Positions 43,279 to 52,055 are shown, counted from the stretch's first letter. The stretch is DNA of 52,390 nt from an uncultured bacterium (GCA_903936775.1 CAIZWU010000261.1:1-52390); one strand, 5' to 3'. Program-made: numbers and translations. Notes: generated by a model from the letters alone, not told the origin.

Positions 43279-44616
43279 TTAGAGTCCCAAGTTTTCAAAC
43301 AGATACAATCCTGATTTGCCGGGACAGACAAGGTCGGTGTCCCCGTCTCCGTCGATGTCTGCAGCCGACATTTGCAGGCCGGTTCCGGCGGTGGCGCGGG
43401 GAAAGTCCTTCAACGCCCAGCGTTGCGCGGGGTCTTCCGGAGCATTGCTGGCGGGAGCCCCTTGGAAAATCTCATGCCTCATCCACCGGGCGGCCTGCCG
43501 GTCGAACTGATAGTAGCAAATCACCGGGGCATGGGTGGCGCCCAGTTCGCTTTCATGGGCGTAAATGCGTTTTCCCGTGATGAGTTCTGGTTCGCCCACG
43601 CCGTCGAGATTGGCATACAGGAGCGTATGCACCTGCGAGAACGTCACATCAATCACGAGCCGTTGCCATTCCCGTTTTCCGTCTGCTGACACCGTCTGTT
43701 TGAGCCAGCGCAGTCCGAAAGCATGGCCCAGGCCCCACACGATGTCGGTTTGATGGTCACCATCCACATCCCGTCCGTAAATGTAAATTCCCGCAGCCCC
43801 GAGATCAAATTCCGCATGGAATGGCCAGTCGTTGGACGCAGGGTCCGCAGGCTGTTCATACCATCCCTTTGAGGTGATGATATCCAATCGTCCATCGCTG
43901 TTGACGTCGCCTGTTCCCACTCCATGACCCGCGCCGGCATTGCTCAGTTCATGCTTCTTCCAGACTACGGTCGGTTTTTGTTGGGTGAGTTCATACCAGA
44001 CCACGACCCCGCCGGGGTTCGGAAGGAAATCGGGTTTGCCATCGCCATTGATGTCGACCAGTCCGCCAGCTTCCATATGGCCGGGGAGGTCGATTTCATG
44101 CTCGATCCAAGGTTTGGTGGAATTGCCCCCGGGATTCTCAACCCACCCGACCCGCTTGCCGAAAAAATTGCAGGTCACAATGTCCGCCCGACCATCGCCG
44201 TTCACGTCCATGGGTGAATCGCAAAAGTCCTCACAGTAGTGGGGATTGGGCACCCCAATGGGAATCTCCCGCACCTGGTGCCGAATCCATGCCGGGGCCT
44301 CATACCAGGAGTCGCCGCAGAAGATGTCGATTTTGCCATCCCCGTTGAAGTCTGCGGTGCCGCAGGCTTCAAATGGGGACTGGTCGTTGATGGTGGTCAT
44401 CTTCCAGCGGATTTCTCCCGCCGAGGCCAAAGACATGCCCAGTCCGGTTGCCGTGGCAAAGGCGTGCCAAGATCGGGCCCGGGATGGGGATGGGGAGCGG
44501 TCAGGGATGGGTTCCAAAGCGCAGGCCTCTTGTGGTCGGACACAAACGAGGGCCGCTCCCGCGGCAAGTGCGGTGTGCTGCGGTGAATAACGGCGTGAAA
44601 AAAGTGGCAAGGTCAT
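43279..44616 (-). CDS. Secreted VCBS/FG-GAP repeat protein
   Basis: 445 residues. The N-terminus has a possible signal (TALAAGAALVCVRPQEACA), then a basic Pro/Ser-rich stretch and a second hydrophobic patch near residue 55, so the mature start is uncertain. From residue 80 on there are at least six FG-GAP/VCBS-type blades with the calcium-binding D-x-N/D-x-D-G-x-x-D pattern (FNGDGKIDIFCGD, VNGDGRADIVTCN, INGDGKPDFLPN, VNSDGRLDIITSKG, VDGDHQTDIVWG, IDGDGDTDLVCPG). This gives a seven-bladed integrin-alpha-like propeller. Such proteins are extracellular, bind ligands and often lie in polysaccharide loci of this phylum. No catalytic motif is seen. It sits between the two heme/glycosidase genes on the same strand. 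Confidence 0.88.
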   Translation of the reverse strand: MTLPLFSRRYSPQHTALAAGAALVCVRPQEACALEPIPDRSPSPSRARSWHAFATATGLGMSLASAGEIRWKMTTINDQSPFEACGTADFNGDGKIDIFCGDSWYEAPAWIRHQVREIPIGVPNPHYCEDFCDSPMDVNGDGRADIVTCNFFGKRVGWVENPGGNSTKPWIEHEIDLPGHMEAGGLVDINGDGKPDFLPNPGGVVVWYELTQQKPTVVWKKHELSNAGAGHGVGTGDVNSDGRLDIITSKGWYEQPADPASNDWPFHAEFDLGAAGIYIYGRDVDGDHQTDIVWGLGHAFGLRWLKQTVSADGKREWQRLVIDVTFSQVHTLLYANLDGVGEPELITGKRIYAHESELGATHAPVICYYQFDRQAARWMRHEIFQGAPASNAPEDPAQRWALKDFPRATAGTGLQMSAADIDGDGDTDLVCPGKSGLYLFENLGL

Positions 44617-44628
44617 GGATCAAATAAA

Positions 44629-44665
44629 TTTTCAGCAGTCGTATGGAGGCAGGACGGATTCGGCG
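44629..44665 (-). promoter_or_regulatory. Shared leader element, copy upstream of the VCBS gene
   Basis: On the minus strand: CGCCGAATCCGTCC, about 16 bases, then CTGAAAA, ending 12 bases before the ATG at 44616. The position and the bases after CTGAAAA (AT-rich, then ATCC before the ATG) closely match the copy at 40787-40824. Confidence 0.5.
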
Positions 44666-44718
44666 GTCGCTGTTTTAGTTCACCCGTAGTTACTCCTCCG
44701 TCCTGGCGGAATAGCGCC

Positions 44719-47571
44719 TCATCGGCTGGGTGCGGGTGTCATCGGATCCAGTTGGGTAAGGAACGCCAGCAGATCGAGCAAATCACCTTCCGTAAGGGTG
44801 TCCAGCAATCCCGGAGGCATGAAGGACACGGGAGATTTGGTGATACTCAGGAGGTCTTTGGTGCTGAAGCGCACTTCCGAGCCCCCGGGGTCCATGGGAT
44901 TTGTGGCCACCATGATGATGTCCCCCGCGAGGTTGGTGGTGCGTCCGGCGATCACCTTCCCGTCTTTCATGGTATAGATCTGAATGGCGTTTTGCTCGTT
45001 GATGATTTTGCTTGGATCGAGAATATTATCCAGCAGATCACGGGCACTATAGCGCCCACGGGCACTGGTGAGATCCGGACCAGCCAGTCCGCCTTCGCCG
45101 TGGAAATTGTGGCAGGCGACGCATCCCGTGGCGGTGAATAACATGCGGCCATTTTCAAGGTTGCGCTTCTGCTTCAGTCCAGCCTCCAAAGTGGCCGTGA
45201 AGTCCTCCATTTTCCAATGTTTCACGAAGTTCCGGGTAGTCGCCGGCATGATGCCTGGAGGGTTCAAGTCCTTGGCGATACGGTCTGCAAATTGCCTGCG
45301 CTGATCCTCGCTGAGCATCCCAATGATGCTATTCATCCGCCACTCCCTGTAGGGGCGCACACTGGCGCCGCCTTTCCAATGGGGCACCCGTTCGATGGCC
45401 GTTTTAAACAATCTCCCGCGGAGTTCAGCGGTCCAGCCGGGGCTTCCGGCCGAGTTCACCAACACTGACACGTAATGCATCTGTTCCTCCTGGGTGCGGC
45501 TGCGTTCGAGCAAATCAATCGCCGCAGGGAGGAAATTGTTGCTGTGAAGCGAGGCACACAACGCGGTGATTTCCTCGTTCACCCGGGAATCGGCAGAGGG
45601 AAGCACGGGTTCCAGCACGGCCAGGATTTTGGCGGCAACCTCTGCGGCAAACATGCCATGACGCTTTGCCGTGACCATGAGGATGCGCAGATACCAGCAC
45701 TGTTCGTCAGGGCTGAGGTTTCGGAAATCAAATCGCTCCAAGGCCTTTAGCAGGGCGGGTTGCACGGTGGTGTCCCCATCCGTGGATCTCGCCAGGGCCA
45801 GGAGGGATGGCAGAGCGGTGCGTGGATTGGATTCATCAAGGGCCCGTTGTTTCCATTCTCTCAGCGGTTGCCACTCCAGGGCGATGCGGGCGGCACTGCG
45901 GACGGCCCGATCCCCGTGGGACAATTGTGGCCAGACTTTTGCCAGGGCGGCAGGGTTCGCCTTCCCATGAAACGTCTCCATTTCCCTTCGCAGCGAGTGC
46001 AAGCCTGCCGTGGCTGAATCCAGTGCTGCCGGTGGCCTTGGATTCGTGTTCTCATTCCCCACATAAGTAACCCGGTAAATTCCCGACTGGGTGCCTCGTC
46101 CCCCAATCAGGAAATAAAGCGCCCCATCCACAGGCGAAACCGCGAGATCAGCGATGGGCAAGCCCTGCGCGCTAAGAAAGGGCTCCACCTCTGCCGCATA
46201 CGATGATCCTTCCGGGGTGAGGTGCACCGCAAACATCCGCCCCCAACTCCAATCACAGGCGAAGAACGCCTCCTGATAGCGTGGAGGGAATTTTGCCCCA
46301 TAACCAAAGGTAACTCCCGTGGGGGAGCCCGGTCCAATGTTTTTGAGCGGCGGCTGGATATCCTCCCATTTGGAGTTCCAGTTCCAGCGCATTTCCCCGG
46401 CACGGCCGCCCCACCCGCTGTCAGTCCCACTGAGAACCTGGCGGATCGCGGTGGGGCGGTAATTGGTCAGGCCGAAATCGCCTTCGTAATCGCTGTCATA
46501 GGTGAACAGATCACCCCGGTGGTTGAAGGCGATGTCGTAGCTGTTGCGCAGTCCCATGCAGAGATACCCGGGGTTTTTTCCATCCAGATCCGCCCGCATC
46601 ACCCAGCCGCCGGAGTAGGGTTCCTTGGTGTATTCAAACTCCCAACCATCCCGGTTCCAATGTTTTGGCGTCCGCCCCTCTGGGCAGGGCAAGCCGTTGC
46701 GGTCACCACTCACCACATAAATGGATTGGCCATCCGGTCCCGCCACGATGCTGTGGACATTGTGTTCATACCAGTTGGCGGCATCGCCCGTGACCCGGGG
46801 GAATTCAAAGAGTGTTTCCGCCTTGTCCAGGTTGTCATCACCATCCGTATCCCGGATGCGCAGAACCGACTCGGGCCGGAAATTCGTTTCTGAATGATCC
46901 CCGTGCTGCACCAGATAGAGGTCACCGTTGATAAACGTCATCCCCTGGGAATACCCCCACTTGTCCGACACCACCTCCACCTTTCCCTCCGCGCCATTGT
47001 TAACACCCGGCGGCGAATAACGAAACAACCTCGGCCCCTGGTCCGACGCATAAATCCGTCCCTTGTTGTCGAAACACATTGCCACCCACGAGCCATACGC
47101 CCTCGGCACGGAATAGACCCGCTGCACTGAAAACCCCTCATGCACCTGGATCGCTGAAGCCGGGGTGGCCTCACTCACCTCCGGTGGCCCGGCGGCAGGT
47201 CCATAGGTCGCTTTCAAAATCGTCAATGTTTGGCTCGCCGGCGCCGCAATCGCCAATTTCCCTGTCTCCGGAACATCCAGCGAGAGCATCTCCCCGCCGA
47301 TGGTATATTCGACATGAAGTTGCTTGGAAACGCCTGGTGAGGGATCACCGAACCTGTCATTCCCAACGTCCAACGCAATCCCATCCTTGGTAACCGCCGC
47401 CGTGACCAGGGCGGTGACATCGGTTGGCTCAGCAATTCCGGGAACCGCCGTCGCAAACACGACCCCCAGGAACGTCAGGATCCGTCTGGCTGGTGACTTG
47501 GAGAACCGATGATTCAAGGGCCTGACGGTTTTCAGGCCGTTGCCGTAGCAGGTGATGCAGGGAGTCTTCAT
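44719..47571 (-). CDS. PVC-type heme-binding protein: dehydrogenase-like propeller, HEAT-like region, C-terminal cytochrome c (TIGR02603 type)
   Basis: 950 residues. An unusual 27-residue basic N-terminus precedes the hydrophobic export core (RRILTFLGVVFATAVPG). A small N-terminal beta region (about 50-140) is followed by a sorbosone/glucose-dehydrogenase-like propeller (about 141-505) with VPRAYGSWVAMCFDNKG, HNVHSIVAGPDG, YDIAFNHRGDLFTYDSD and VTFGYGAKFPPRYQEA. A helical HEAT-like part (about 515-790) follows, then the cytochrome domain with CVACH at 817-821 and the trailing DPSKIINEQNA and SFMPPGLLDTL blocks. Quinoprotein-like sugar oxidation with electron transfer to heme c is the usual inference. 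It is the first gene of the secreted series after the ECF/FecR pair and has the shared leader element. Confidence 0.93.
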   Translation of the reverse strand: MKTPCITCYGNGLKTVRPLNHRFSKSPARRILTFLGVVFATAVPGIAEPTDVTALVTAAVTKDGIALDVGNDRFGDPSPGVSKQLHVEYTIGGEMLSLDVPETGKLAIAAPASQTLTILKATYGPAAGPPEVSEATPASAIQVHEGFSVQRVYSVPRAYGSWVAMCFDNKGRIYASDQGPRLFRYSPPGVNNGAEGKVEVVSDKWGYSQGMTFINGDLYLVQHGDHSETNFRPESVLRIRDTDGDDNLDKAETLFEFPRVTGDAANWYEHNVHSIVAGPDGQSIYVVSGDRNGLPCPEGRTPKHWNRDGWEFEYTKEPYSGGWVMRADLDGKNPGYLCMGLRNSYDIAFNHRGDLFTYDSDYEGDFGLTNYRPTAIRQVLSGTDSGWGGRAGEMRWNWNSKWEDIQPPLKNIGPGSPTGVTFGYGAKFPPRYQEAFFACDWSWGRMFAVHLTPEGSSYAAEVEPFLSAQGLPIADLAVSPVDGALYFLIGGRGTQSGIYRVTYVGNENTNPRPPAALDSATAGLHSLRREMETFHGKANPAALAKVWPQLSHGDRAVRSAARIALEWQPLREWKQRALDESNPRTALPSLLALARSTDGDTTVQPALLKALERFDFRNLSPDEQCWYLRILMVTAKRHGMFAAEVAAKILAVLEPVLPSADSRVNEEITALCASLHSNNFLPAAIDLLERSRTQEEQMHYVSVLVNSAGSPGWTAELRGRLFKTAIERVPHWKGGASVRPYREWRMNSIIGMLSEDQRRQFADRIAKDLNPPGIMPATTRNFVKHWKMEDFTATLEAGLKQKRNLENGRMLFTATGCVACHNFHGEGGLAGPDLTSARGRYSARDLLDNILDPSKIINEQNAIQIYTMKDGKVIAGRTTNLAGDIIMVATNPMDPGGSEVRFSTKDLLSITKSPVSFMPPGLLDTLTEGDLLDLLAFLTQLDPMTPAPSR

Positions 47572-47593
47572 GGATGGGTGATACGAAGTTGAT

Positions 47594-47630
47594 TTTTCAG
47601 GGGGCGTTGGATGGGGGGCGGAAATCGGGG
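47594..47630 (-). promoter_or_regulatory. Shared leader element, copy upstream of the 950-residue heme-binding gene
   Basis: On the minus strand: CCCCGATTTCCGCCCC, about 14 bases, then CTGAAAA, ending 22 bases before the ATG at 47571. It is very similar to the copy before the giant gene, including the poly-C run. Confidence 0.5.
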
Positions 47631-47640
47631 AGGAACAAGG

Positions 47641-47870
47641 TTCCGGAACATCCGCTCACCTGTCATGGCGGGCTGATGATCCTGATCGCTGCGAACACTC
47701 ACATATAGTCAGTCCACCACAACCGCGCGGCTATGGGTTTTCTCCCTCCGCTACGTTTTGACCTGCTCAATCCTCTCCGGTGGAATCAGGATACTCAGGG
47801 ATAATGCGGATGCGGGCCGCGCGGCAAAAATCTGCCAAATGGATTTTTCCGGTCGGGAGGCGGCGGGCAT
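47641..47870 (-). pseudogene. Degraded duplicate of the 5' end of the giant 2264-residue gene
   Basis: This stretch aligns by eye along its whole length with 40525-40773, the first 83 codons of the giant gene, at roughly four bases in five over the better half. The matching start codon lies at 47868-47870, followed by MPAASRPEKS (giant gene: MPPASRPEKS) and, further on, ILIPPERIEQVK in both. Small insertions and deletions disrupt the frame after that motif, and homology ends at 47641 next to the leader of the 950-residue gene. A reading frame starting further upstream (47951) is only a chance extension. It is a dead partial duplication, or the stump of an earlier tandem paralogue. Confidence 0.85.
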
Positions 47871-47947
47871 GAGCAGCGGCATGGTGGTTGAGGATTGACT
47901 GGGCCGGCTAGCGGGGCCGAAGCCTGGAGCCGACGACGTGGCGGTGA

Positions 47948-49345
47948 TCATGGTCTGACATAAACATCAAGTTCCCCGTAGAACGTATTATTCAACTGGC
48001 GGGAAACTGGATCCCGGCTGGGTTGCAGGTGCCACAGGAGGTAGCGGTAGCGGCCCAGCGTGCCGAGGGTGGAGGTGATGGAGCTGGCCTGTTGAGCAGG
48101 ACGGTCCGCGCGGCCGATGACCTGGAAAAATTCGTCGGTGTTGACCCGCGCCACCTGGTCCCAGCCGGACGGTGAGGCGTCATTATCCGGCATCGGCGGA
48201 GGCAACGGCGCAGCAGAACCATACAGCACAAACTGCTGCACCGCCCGCAACCGGTTGTCTTCCTGCGCGAGATCCTGATGCCAGGAGTAGCTATTGATCC
48301 GGGTTACCTGCACCAGACTGCCAAGGTCCATCATCAACCATCCCGCCGTGCCATCGCTCATGAAGACTGATTCTGTGGGCGCGTCCCGCCTGGACTGCCC
48401 GCGTCCGTTAGTCAGTACGTCCAGCGTACCGCTGCTGGCGGTTGGCGCAGGCGCTTTGTGGAGGGCTCCGCTGACCAATAGAAGCGAGGCATGGCCCTGG
48501 CGGACATCCGCGTAGTCCGCAGCGGAGGGCGGTTCGATGCTGGGGAAGTGAAAAGAGGGCGTTTCATCCCCCCGTTCGATGCGGGCCATCACCCTGGCAC
48601 TGCCTGCTTCCACTGACAGGACATCGCCTTTCCTCAGGCGCTGCGGCCTTGGCGTGCCATCCACGTGGACATCCACCTCGCCGGAGGTCACCTCCACGCG
48701 GCTTTGTCCGTCCGCCGAGGCCGCGGTGACAAATTCGGTGCCCAGGTCCACCACCCGCGAGGTCCGGGTGCGCACCGTGAAGCCTTTTGACTCCGGGGTG
48801 TCCGCCCTCGTTGCAATTTGACCAAGCGTCAGAAATCCTCCTTTATCGGATTCCACCTCAAAGATGCAGGGCCCCATCAGCGTCGCGACGGCGCCGCTCA
48901 GAAACCGCATCTCCACCTGACCGGAAGCCAGTTCCACCCGCTGGCCGGCGTGGATAGGGTCACCTGGGGAGACCACCAGACGCCCATCCACCCAGCGGCA
49001 CTGGTGCAGGGGGCCAAAGTGCGCCACCGCCCGGCCGTCGGCAGCCTGATTCAACCACCACCCTCCCGCCAGCATCACCAACCCCGCCACCGCCGCCGCG
49101 AACGGACGCCAGTAACGGACGCGGGGCCTGGCGGAAGTGACCGGCAAGCTCTGGCCGGTCATGGCCCGCCATGAAGTTTCCTGGAGGGCATGTTCCAGCA
49201 AGCCGTGGATGGAGGCGGTTTCCCAATACCGCGCCCGGGCTTCGGGAGATTGTTCCAGGAGCACACTGAGCCGCGCGGTGTCAGGTTCGCTCAGGCGCCC
49301 TTCGAGCCAGTCTTCAATCAGAGCATCCAGTCCGGTCGGTTTCAT
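47948..49345 (-). CDS. FecR-type anti-sigma/sensor protein of the PVC kind
   Basis: 465 residues. The N-terminal cytoplasmic part (1-80, LDALIEDWLEGRLSEPDTARL) is typical of anti-sigma FecR proteins in this phylum. One transmembrane helix lies near residues 82-97 (FAAAVAGLVMLAGGWWL). The FecR domain (about 125-250) shows GQRVELASGQVEMRF, VRTRTSRVVDLGTEFVT and VEVTSGEVDVHV. The C-terminal third (about 275-465) is a discoidin-like domain (SDGTAGWLMMDLGSLVQVTRINSYSWHQD) ending TFYGELDVYV, probably the extracytoplasmic ligand-binding part. It starts 5 bases after the ECF sigma stop, so the two are co-transcribed and the protein most likely holds or activates that sigma factor in response to a surface signal. 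Confidence 0.92.
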   Translation of the reverse strand: MKPTGLDALIEDWLEGRLSEPDTARLSVLLEQSPEARARYWETASIHGLLEHALQETSWRAMTGQSLPVTSARPRVRYWRPFAAAVAGLVMLAGGWWLNQAADGRAVAHFGPLHQCRWVDGRLVVSPGDPIHAGQRVELASGQVEMRFLSGAVATLMGPCIFEVESDKGGFLTLGQIATRADTPESKGFTVRTRTSRVVDLGTEFVTAASADGQSRVEVTSGEVDVHVDGTPRPQRLRKGDVLSVEAGSARVMARIERGDETPSFHFPSIEPPSAADYADVRQGHASLLLVSGALHKAPAPTASSGTLDVLTNGRGQSRRDAPTESVFMSDGTAGWLMMDLGSLVQVTRINSYSWHQDLAQEDNRLRAVQQFVLYGSAAPLPPPMPDNDASPSGWDQVARVNTDEFFQVIGRADRPAQQASSITSTLGTLGRYRYLLWHLQPSRDPVSRQLNNTFYGELDVYVRP

Positions 49346-49350
49346 TTTAG

Positions 49351-49893
49351 TTAAGAAGGATTCCTGAGTTCAGCGGACACGCAGTCGCGCAGGAAGGCCC
49401 GGGCTTTGGAGAGGGCCACGCGGACGGCGGTGGAGGTCATGCCGAGAGCACCGGCCATCTCGTCAGACGACTGCCTTCCCGAGTAGCGCCGCCACAACAG
49501 GTCCCGGCTTTTGGGCGCAAGTTTTTCCAGGCACCGGCTCAGGGCCAACTCCTTCATGCCGGTCATTTCCTCAGGGGGCGCTACTTCTGAGAGGGCGATG
49601 ATCGCCGCCTCGCTCAACACCGTCGCCCGCTTCCGCTGGCGGAAATTCTCCAGGACCTTCAGCCGGGCAATCCCACAGGCCCAGGCGACAAAATTTGTGC
49701 CTGGCTCAAAGGACGGGGCCTTGCGTGACACGGTGAGGAAGGTCTCCTGGAGCACATCGTCCGCATCCGGGAGTGACGGCTGCAAGGCCCTGATAAATGC
49801 CCGGATCGTTCCCTCATGCCGGACAAACAGCAACTGCACCTGCTCGGCAGGCGTGAGCGGATCGGAGGGTTGATGGAGGGACGGACCGTTCAT
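49351..49893 (-). CDS. ECF sigma-70 factor (PVC type)
   Basis: 180 residues. Region 2 (about 22-90) shows FVRHEGTIRAFIRALQPSLPDADDVLQETFLTV and NFVAWACGIARLKVLENFRQRKR, the core- and -10-binding part. Region 4 (about 120-172) shows LSRCLEKLAPKSRDLLWRRYSGRQSSDEMAGALGM, a helix-turn-helix for the -35 element. It resembles the Rhodopirellula/Verrucomicrobium sigma-70 subfamily. It directly precedes the FecR gene and stands at the head of the minus-strand secreted cluster, which it may control. Its own ATG lacks a Shine-Dalgarno sequence. Confidence 0.95.
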   Translation of the reverse strand: MNGPSLHQPSDPLTPAEQVQLLFVRHEGTIRAFIRALQPSLPDADDVLQETFLTVSRKAPSFEPGTNFVAWACGIARLKVLENFRQRKRATVLSEAAIIALSEVAPPEEMTGMKELALSRCLEKLAPKSRDLLWRRYSGRQSSDEMAGALGMTSTAVRVALSKARAFLRDCVSAELRNPS

Positions 49894-50352
49894 GGATGAT
49901 GAATAATGACACGGCGCGGCGGATTGTTTCCGATCCGTGACACTTCACCGATAAATTGAGAGCAGCAGCATGGTTTCCGTCCCGCGTTTCCCAGCGGCCA
50001 CACCACAACATGACTGCAAATAATGGCGCTTCGGGAAATATCGGGGATTAACTTGCTGGGTTTTGGCCGGGTCCCTGGCCCTCCGCTCTGAGCCTGATGG
50101 AAGGTCGTTATCAGATTTTACGTGGTGAAATGCCCCTGAGGGGTCTTCCACGAGTTTACTGGTCCCTTCCGCGTGTCTGCACCTCGATCTTAACCCCCGG
50201 CTCATTCCCGGTGCGCCTGTTTGATTAAGCGCCTGAAAGGATTTTGCGTTTTGCGGGTGGCCGTATGGGCGGGGGAGGGAAGGGGCAGAGAGCGGCTTTG
50301 CCCCTTTTTTGGTGGGGCACCGTCATGGCCAAGCCCGGGGCAGGGCGCTGGG
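49894..50352. other. Gene-free region upstream of the sigma/FecR operon
   Basis: No convincing coding sequence. It contains the terminator at 50280-50310 and must hold the sigma gene promoter. A minus-strand GGAAAC (49931-49926) with GTCATT 15 bases on resembles an ECF promoter, but it would leave almost no leader. Confidence 0.4.
50280..50310 (+). terminator. Terminator-like hairpin with T-tract, downstream of the BNR gene
   Basis: AAGGGGCA (50280-50287) pairs with TGCCCCTT (50299-50306) around an 11-base loop, and the right arm runs into six T (50305-50310). The T-tract is on the plus strand, while the neighbouring genes are on minus; the stem nevertheless lies 43-73 bases past the BNR gene stop and may work both ways. 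Confidence 0.55.
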
Positions 50353-51804
50353 TCACTCGGAAAGCCCGGCCTTTTTCCGGCGCTTCGCTTCAGCTTTGGC
50401 GTTGCTGACGGGCATGGCTTTGATGCTCTCGAGTCGCTCTCCGAGGTGGCTGGCTTCAGCCGGGGGGCGGCCCAGGGCACCCTGATCCCCGATGAGATAC
50501 ATGTTGTGATAGAGATGGGATTGCTGGTCCTTCACGCCGCCAATCAGCATGCGGGCCTCCGCAGGGCCATTCCGGACGAGGGTGCTGGTTTCAAAGGTAG
50601 CGCCGGGCAAGGCATAAAGCGTCTGACCGCGCGCCCAGCTCCGGCCGCCATCCGTGGTGTTCCACCAGCCCACGGAGCCCGTCCCTCCGCTGGCGGAAGC
50701 GAGCAGCATGCGCACCTTGAGCGGGGACTCGATGATAAAGTCTCCATCATTTCCCGCGCCGGTGGCGTCCTGCACGGTGGTGGGTTTCAGCCACGTTTTC
50801 CCATCCCAGCGGAAGTAGCGCACCGTGCCGCCAGGGAAGCGGAAAAAGAGGTGGGGGTGGCCTTCGGCATCCACATGGCAGACGCCATGATTGCACTTCT
50901 CCGTGCCGGTGGCGAGGATGAGGGAGTGGGTGTCAGCGGATTCCTTGGTGACGGGAAGCGTTAGTTTCTCGCCCTGCACGTTGCTCCACGAGGCATCCCG
51001 GGTATCCATCAGCATGTAGTAGGCATTTTGCCGGAGCGCCGTGTGCGCGGGATTGGCGCAGGGATGGTAAACGAAGGAAGCGGTGATGGTATCCCCCAGG
51101 CCTTGGTCGAACCAGGCATACCATGAGTCGTGAATCTCCGGGCTGGCCATGCTGACTTTGTGCTTCAGCACCGGAAGGGGATCGGCAAAGCTGCGGGCGT
51201 GGTCGGTGGATTTTTGATAGACCCAGTCGCTGCGGTGGGAACCATGACGGTAGAAGAGGTAAAGATCATGATTCGCCAGTTTCACCCATTGGCTGTAGGT
51301 GCCGAAAGGGCTGATGTTTTCGAGGATCTTCCAGGAGGAAATGTCTCCTGGCTTTTCCGTTACGACATGGATCTGCCGCCCTTTGCCTGGCGTGCCCAGC
51401 CGGTTTTCGCCGAATAAATAGGAGCCTCCGTGTCCTCCAAAAATCAGGTGGATGTAGCCTTGGCCATCCACGATCAGGGCGGGGCGGCCGTGATTGTCGA
51501 GGGCGCCGGGGTCCACCTGGTCCGGGGTGAGGCCCATCGGATTCACTCCCGCCTGCACCGGTCCCGTCCAAGTGCCGGTGGCGTGGGTATAGGCGGCCAC
51601 GTAGGGATCCTCATGCGGGCCCTGCCAGGCCACATAAGTCACGCCATTGAAATATTCGGCGGCGGGGTGCTGCAGGTTGCTGACGGTATTGCCATAGCCA
51701 TTGTCGGTAAAGTGGTCCACCTTCTCCGCCAGGCACCGGGCCGGGGTCCAGACGGAAGCGGCCGTCAATACGGCCCAAATGATAGCAGGAATGGTGGAAC
51801 TCAC
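50353..51804 (-). CDS. Secreted BNR_4 beta-propeller protein (polysaccharide-lyase-like fold)
   Basis: 483 residues from GTG 51804, leading into a signal peptide (IPAIIWAVLTAASVW); no in-frame ATG follows nearby. The chain shows BNR_4 family features: FNGVTYVAWQG, DPYVAAYTHATGTW, an IHLIFGGHGGSY block near residue 118, KSTDHARSF, HGVCHVDAEGHPHLFFRF and WWNTTDGGRSWARG (an Asp-box). It ends in a basic Lys/Arg-rich tail. Some BNR_4 proteins are ulvan lyases (PL24/PL25) with a catalytic His and Tyr in a seven-bladed propeller; conserved His residues in the GGHGG region fit that fold, but the activity here is not proven. It lies upstream of the ECF/FecR operon on the same strand, separated by a terminator. 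Confidence 0.85.
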   Translation of the reverse strand: MSSTIPAIIWAVLTAASVWTPARCLAEKVDHFTDNGYGNTVSNLQHPAAEYFNGVTYVAWQGPHEDPYVAAYTHATGTWTGPVQAGVNPMGLTPDQVDPGALDNHGRPALIVDGQGYIHLIFGGHGGSYLFGENRLGTPGKGRQIHVVTEKPGDISSWKILENISPFGTYSQWVKLANHDLYLFYRHGSHRSDWVYQKSTDHARSFADPLPVLKHKVSMASPEIHDSWYAWFDQGLGDTITASFVYHPCANPAHTALRQNAYYMLMDTRDASWSNVQGEKLTLPVTKESADTHSLILATGTEKCNHGVCHVDAEGHPHLFFRFPGGTVRYFRWDGKTWLKPTTVQDATGAGNDGDFIIESPLKVRMLLASASGGTGSVGWWNTTDGGRSWARGQTLYALPGATFETSTLVRNGPAEARMLIGGVKDQQSHLYHNMYLIGDQGALGRPPAEASHLGERLESIKAMPVSNAKAEAKRRKKAGLSE

Positions 51805-52039
51805 GGAAAAGATGGGGAAAAGTCAGGTTTGAATTTTGATAGCGTTGGGCGAGGTCACGCCGGGACGCCGTTTCTGAAAAGAACGTGCTTTTCGCGGGTG
51901 CCCGCGTTGGCGGAGTTGGTAACGGGGAGAGACGGGCGGAAGGAGGCTGAACTTTGAGAGGAGAATGATGAATCGTGAAGGCAGGAATGTGGATGCTTTG
52001 GATCAAAGGGTGGTCATAAATCACCTGTGGAATCCGGGA

Positions 52040-52055
52040 CCGCATCATGATGCGG
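52040..52055. repeat. 16-bp perfect palindrome between gpmI and the BNR gene
   Basis: CCGCATCATGATGCGG is an exact palindrome about 50 bases past the gpmI stop. As RNA it gives only a 6-bp stem with a 4-base loop and no T-tract; as DNA it is a good candidate binding site. The rest of 51805-52104 shows no gene. Confidence 0.45.

Noticed and set aside
49907..49931. ECF-type promoter GGAAAC-N15-GTCATT before the sigma gene
   Set aside because: It would place the transcript start within a few bases of the ATG, and the spacing is at the short limit.
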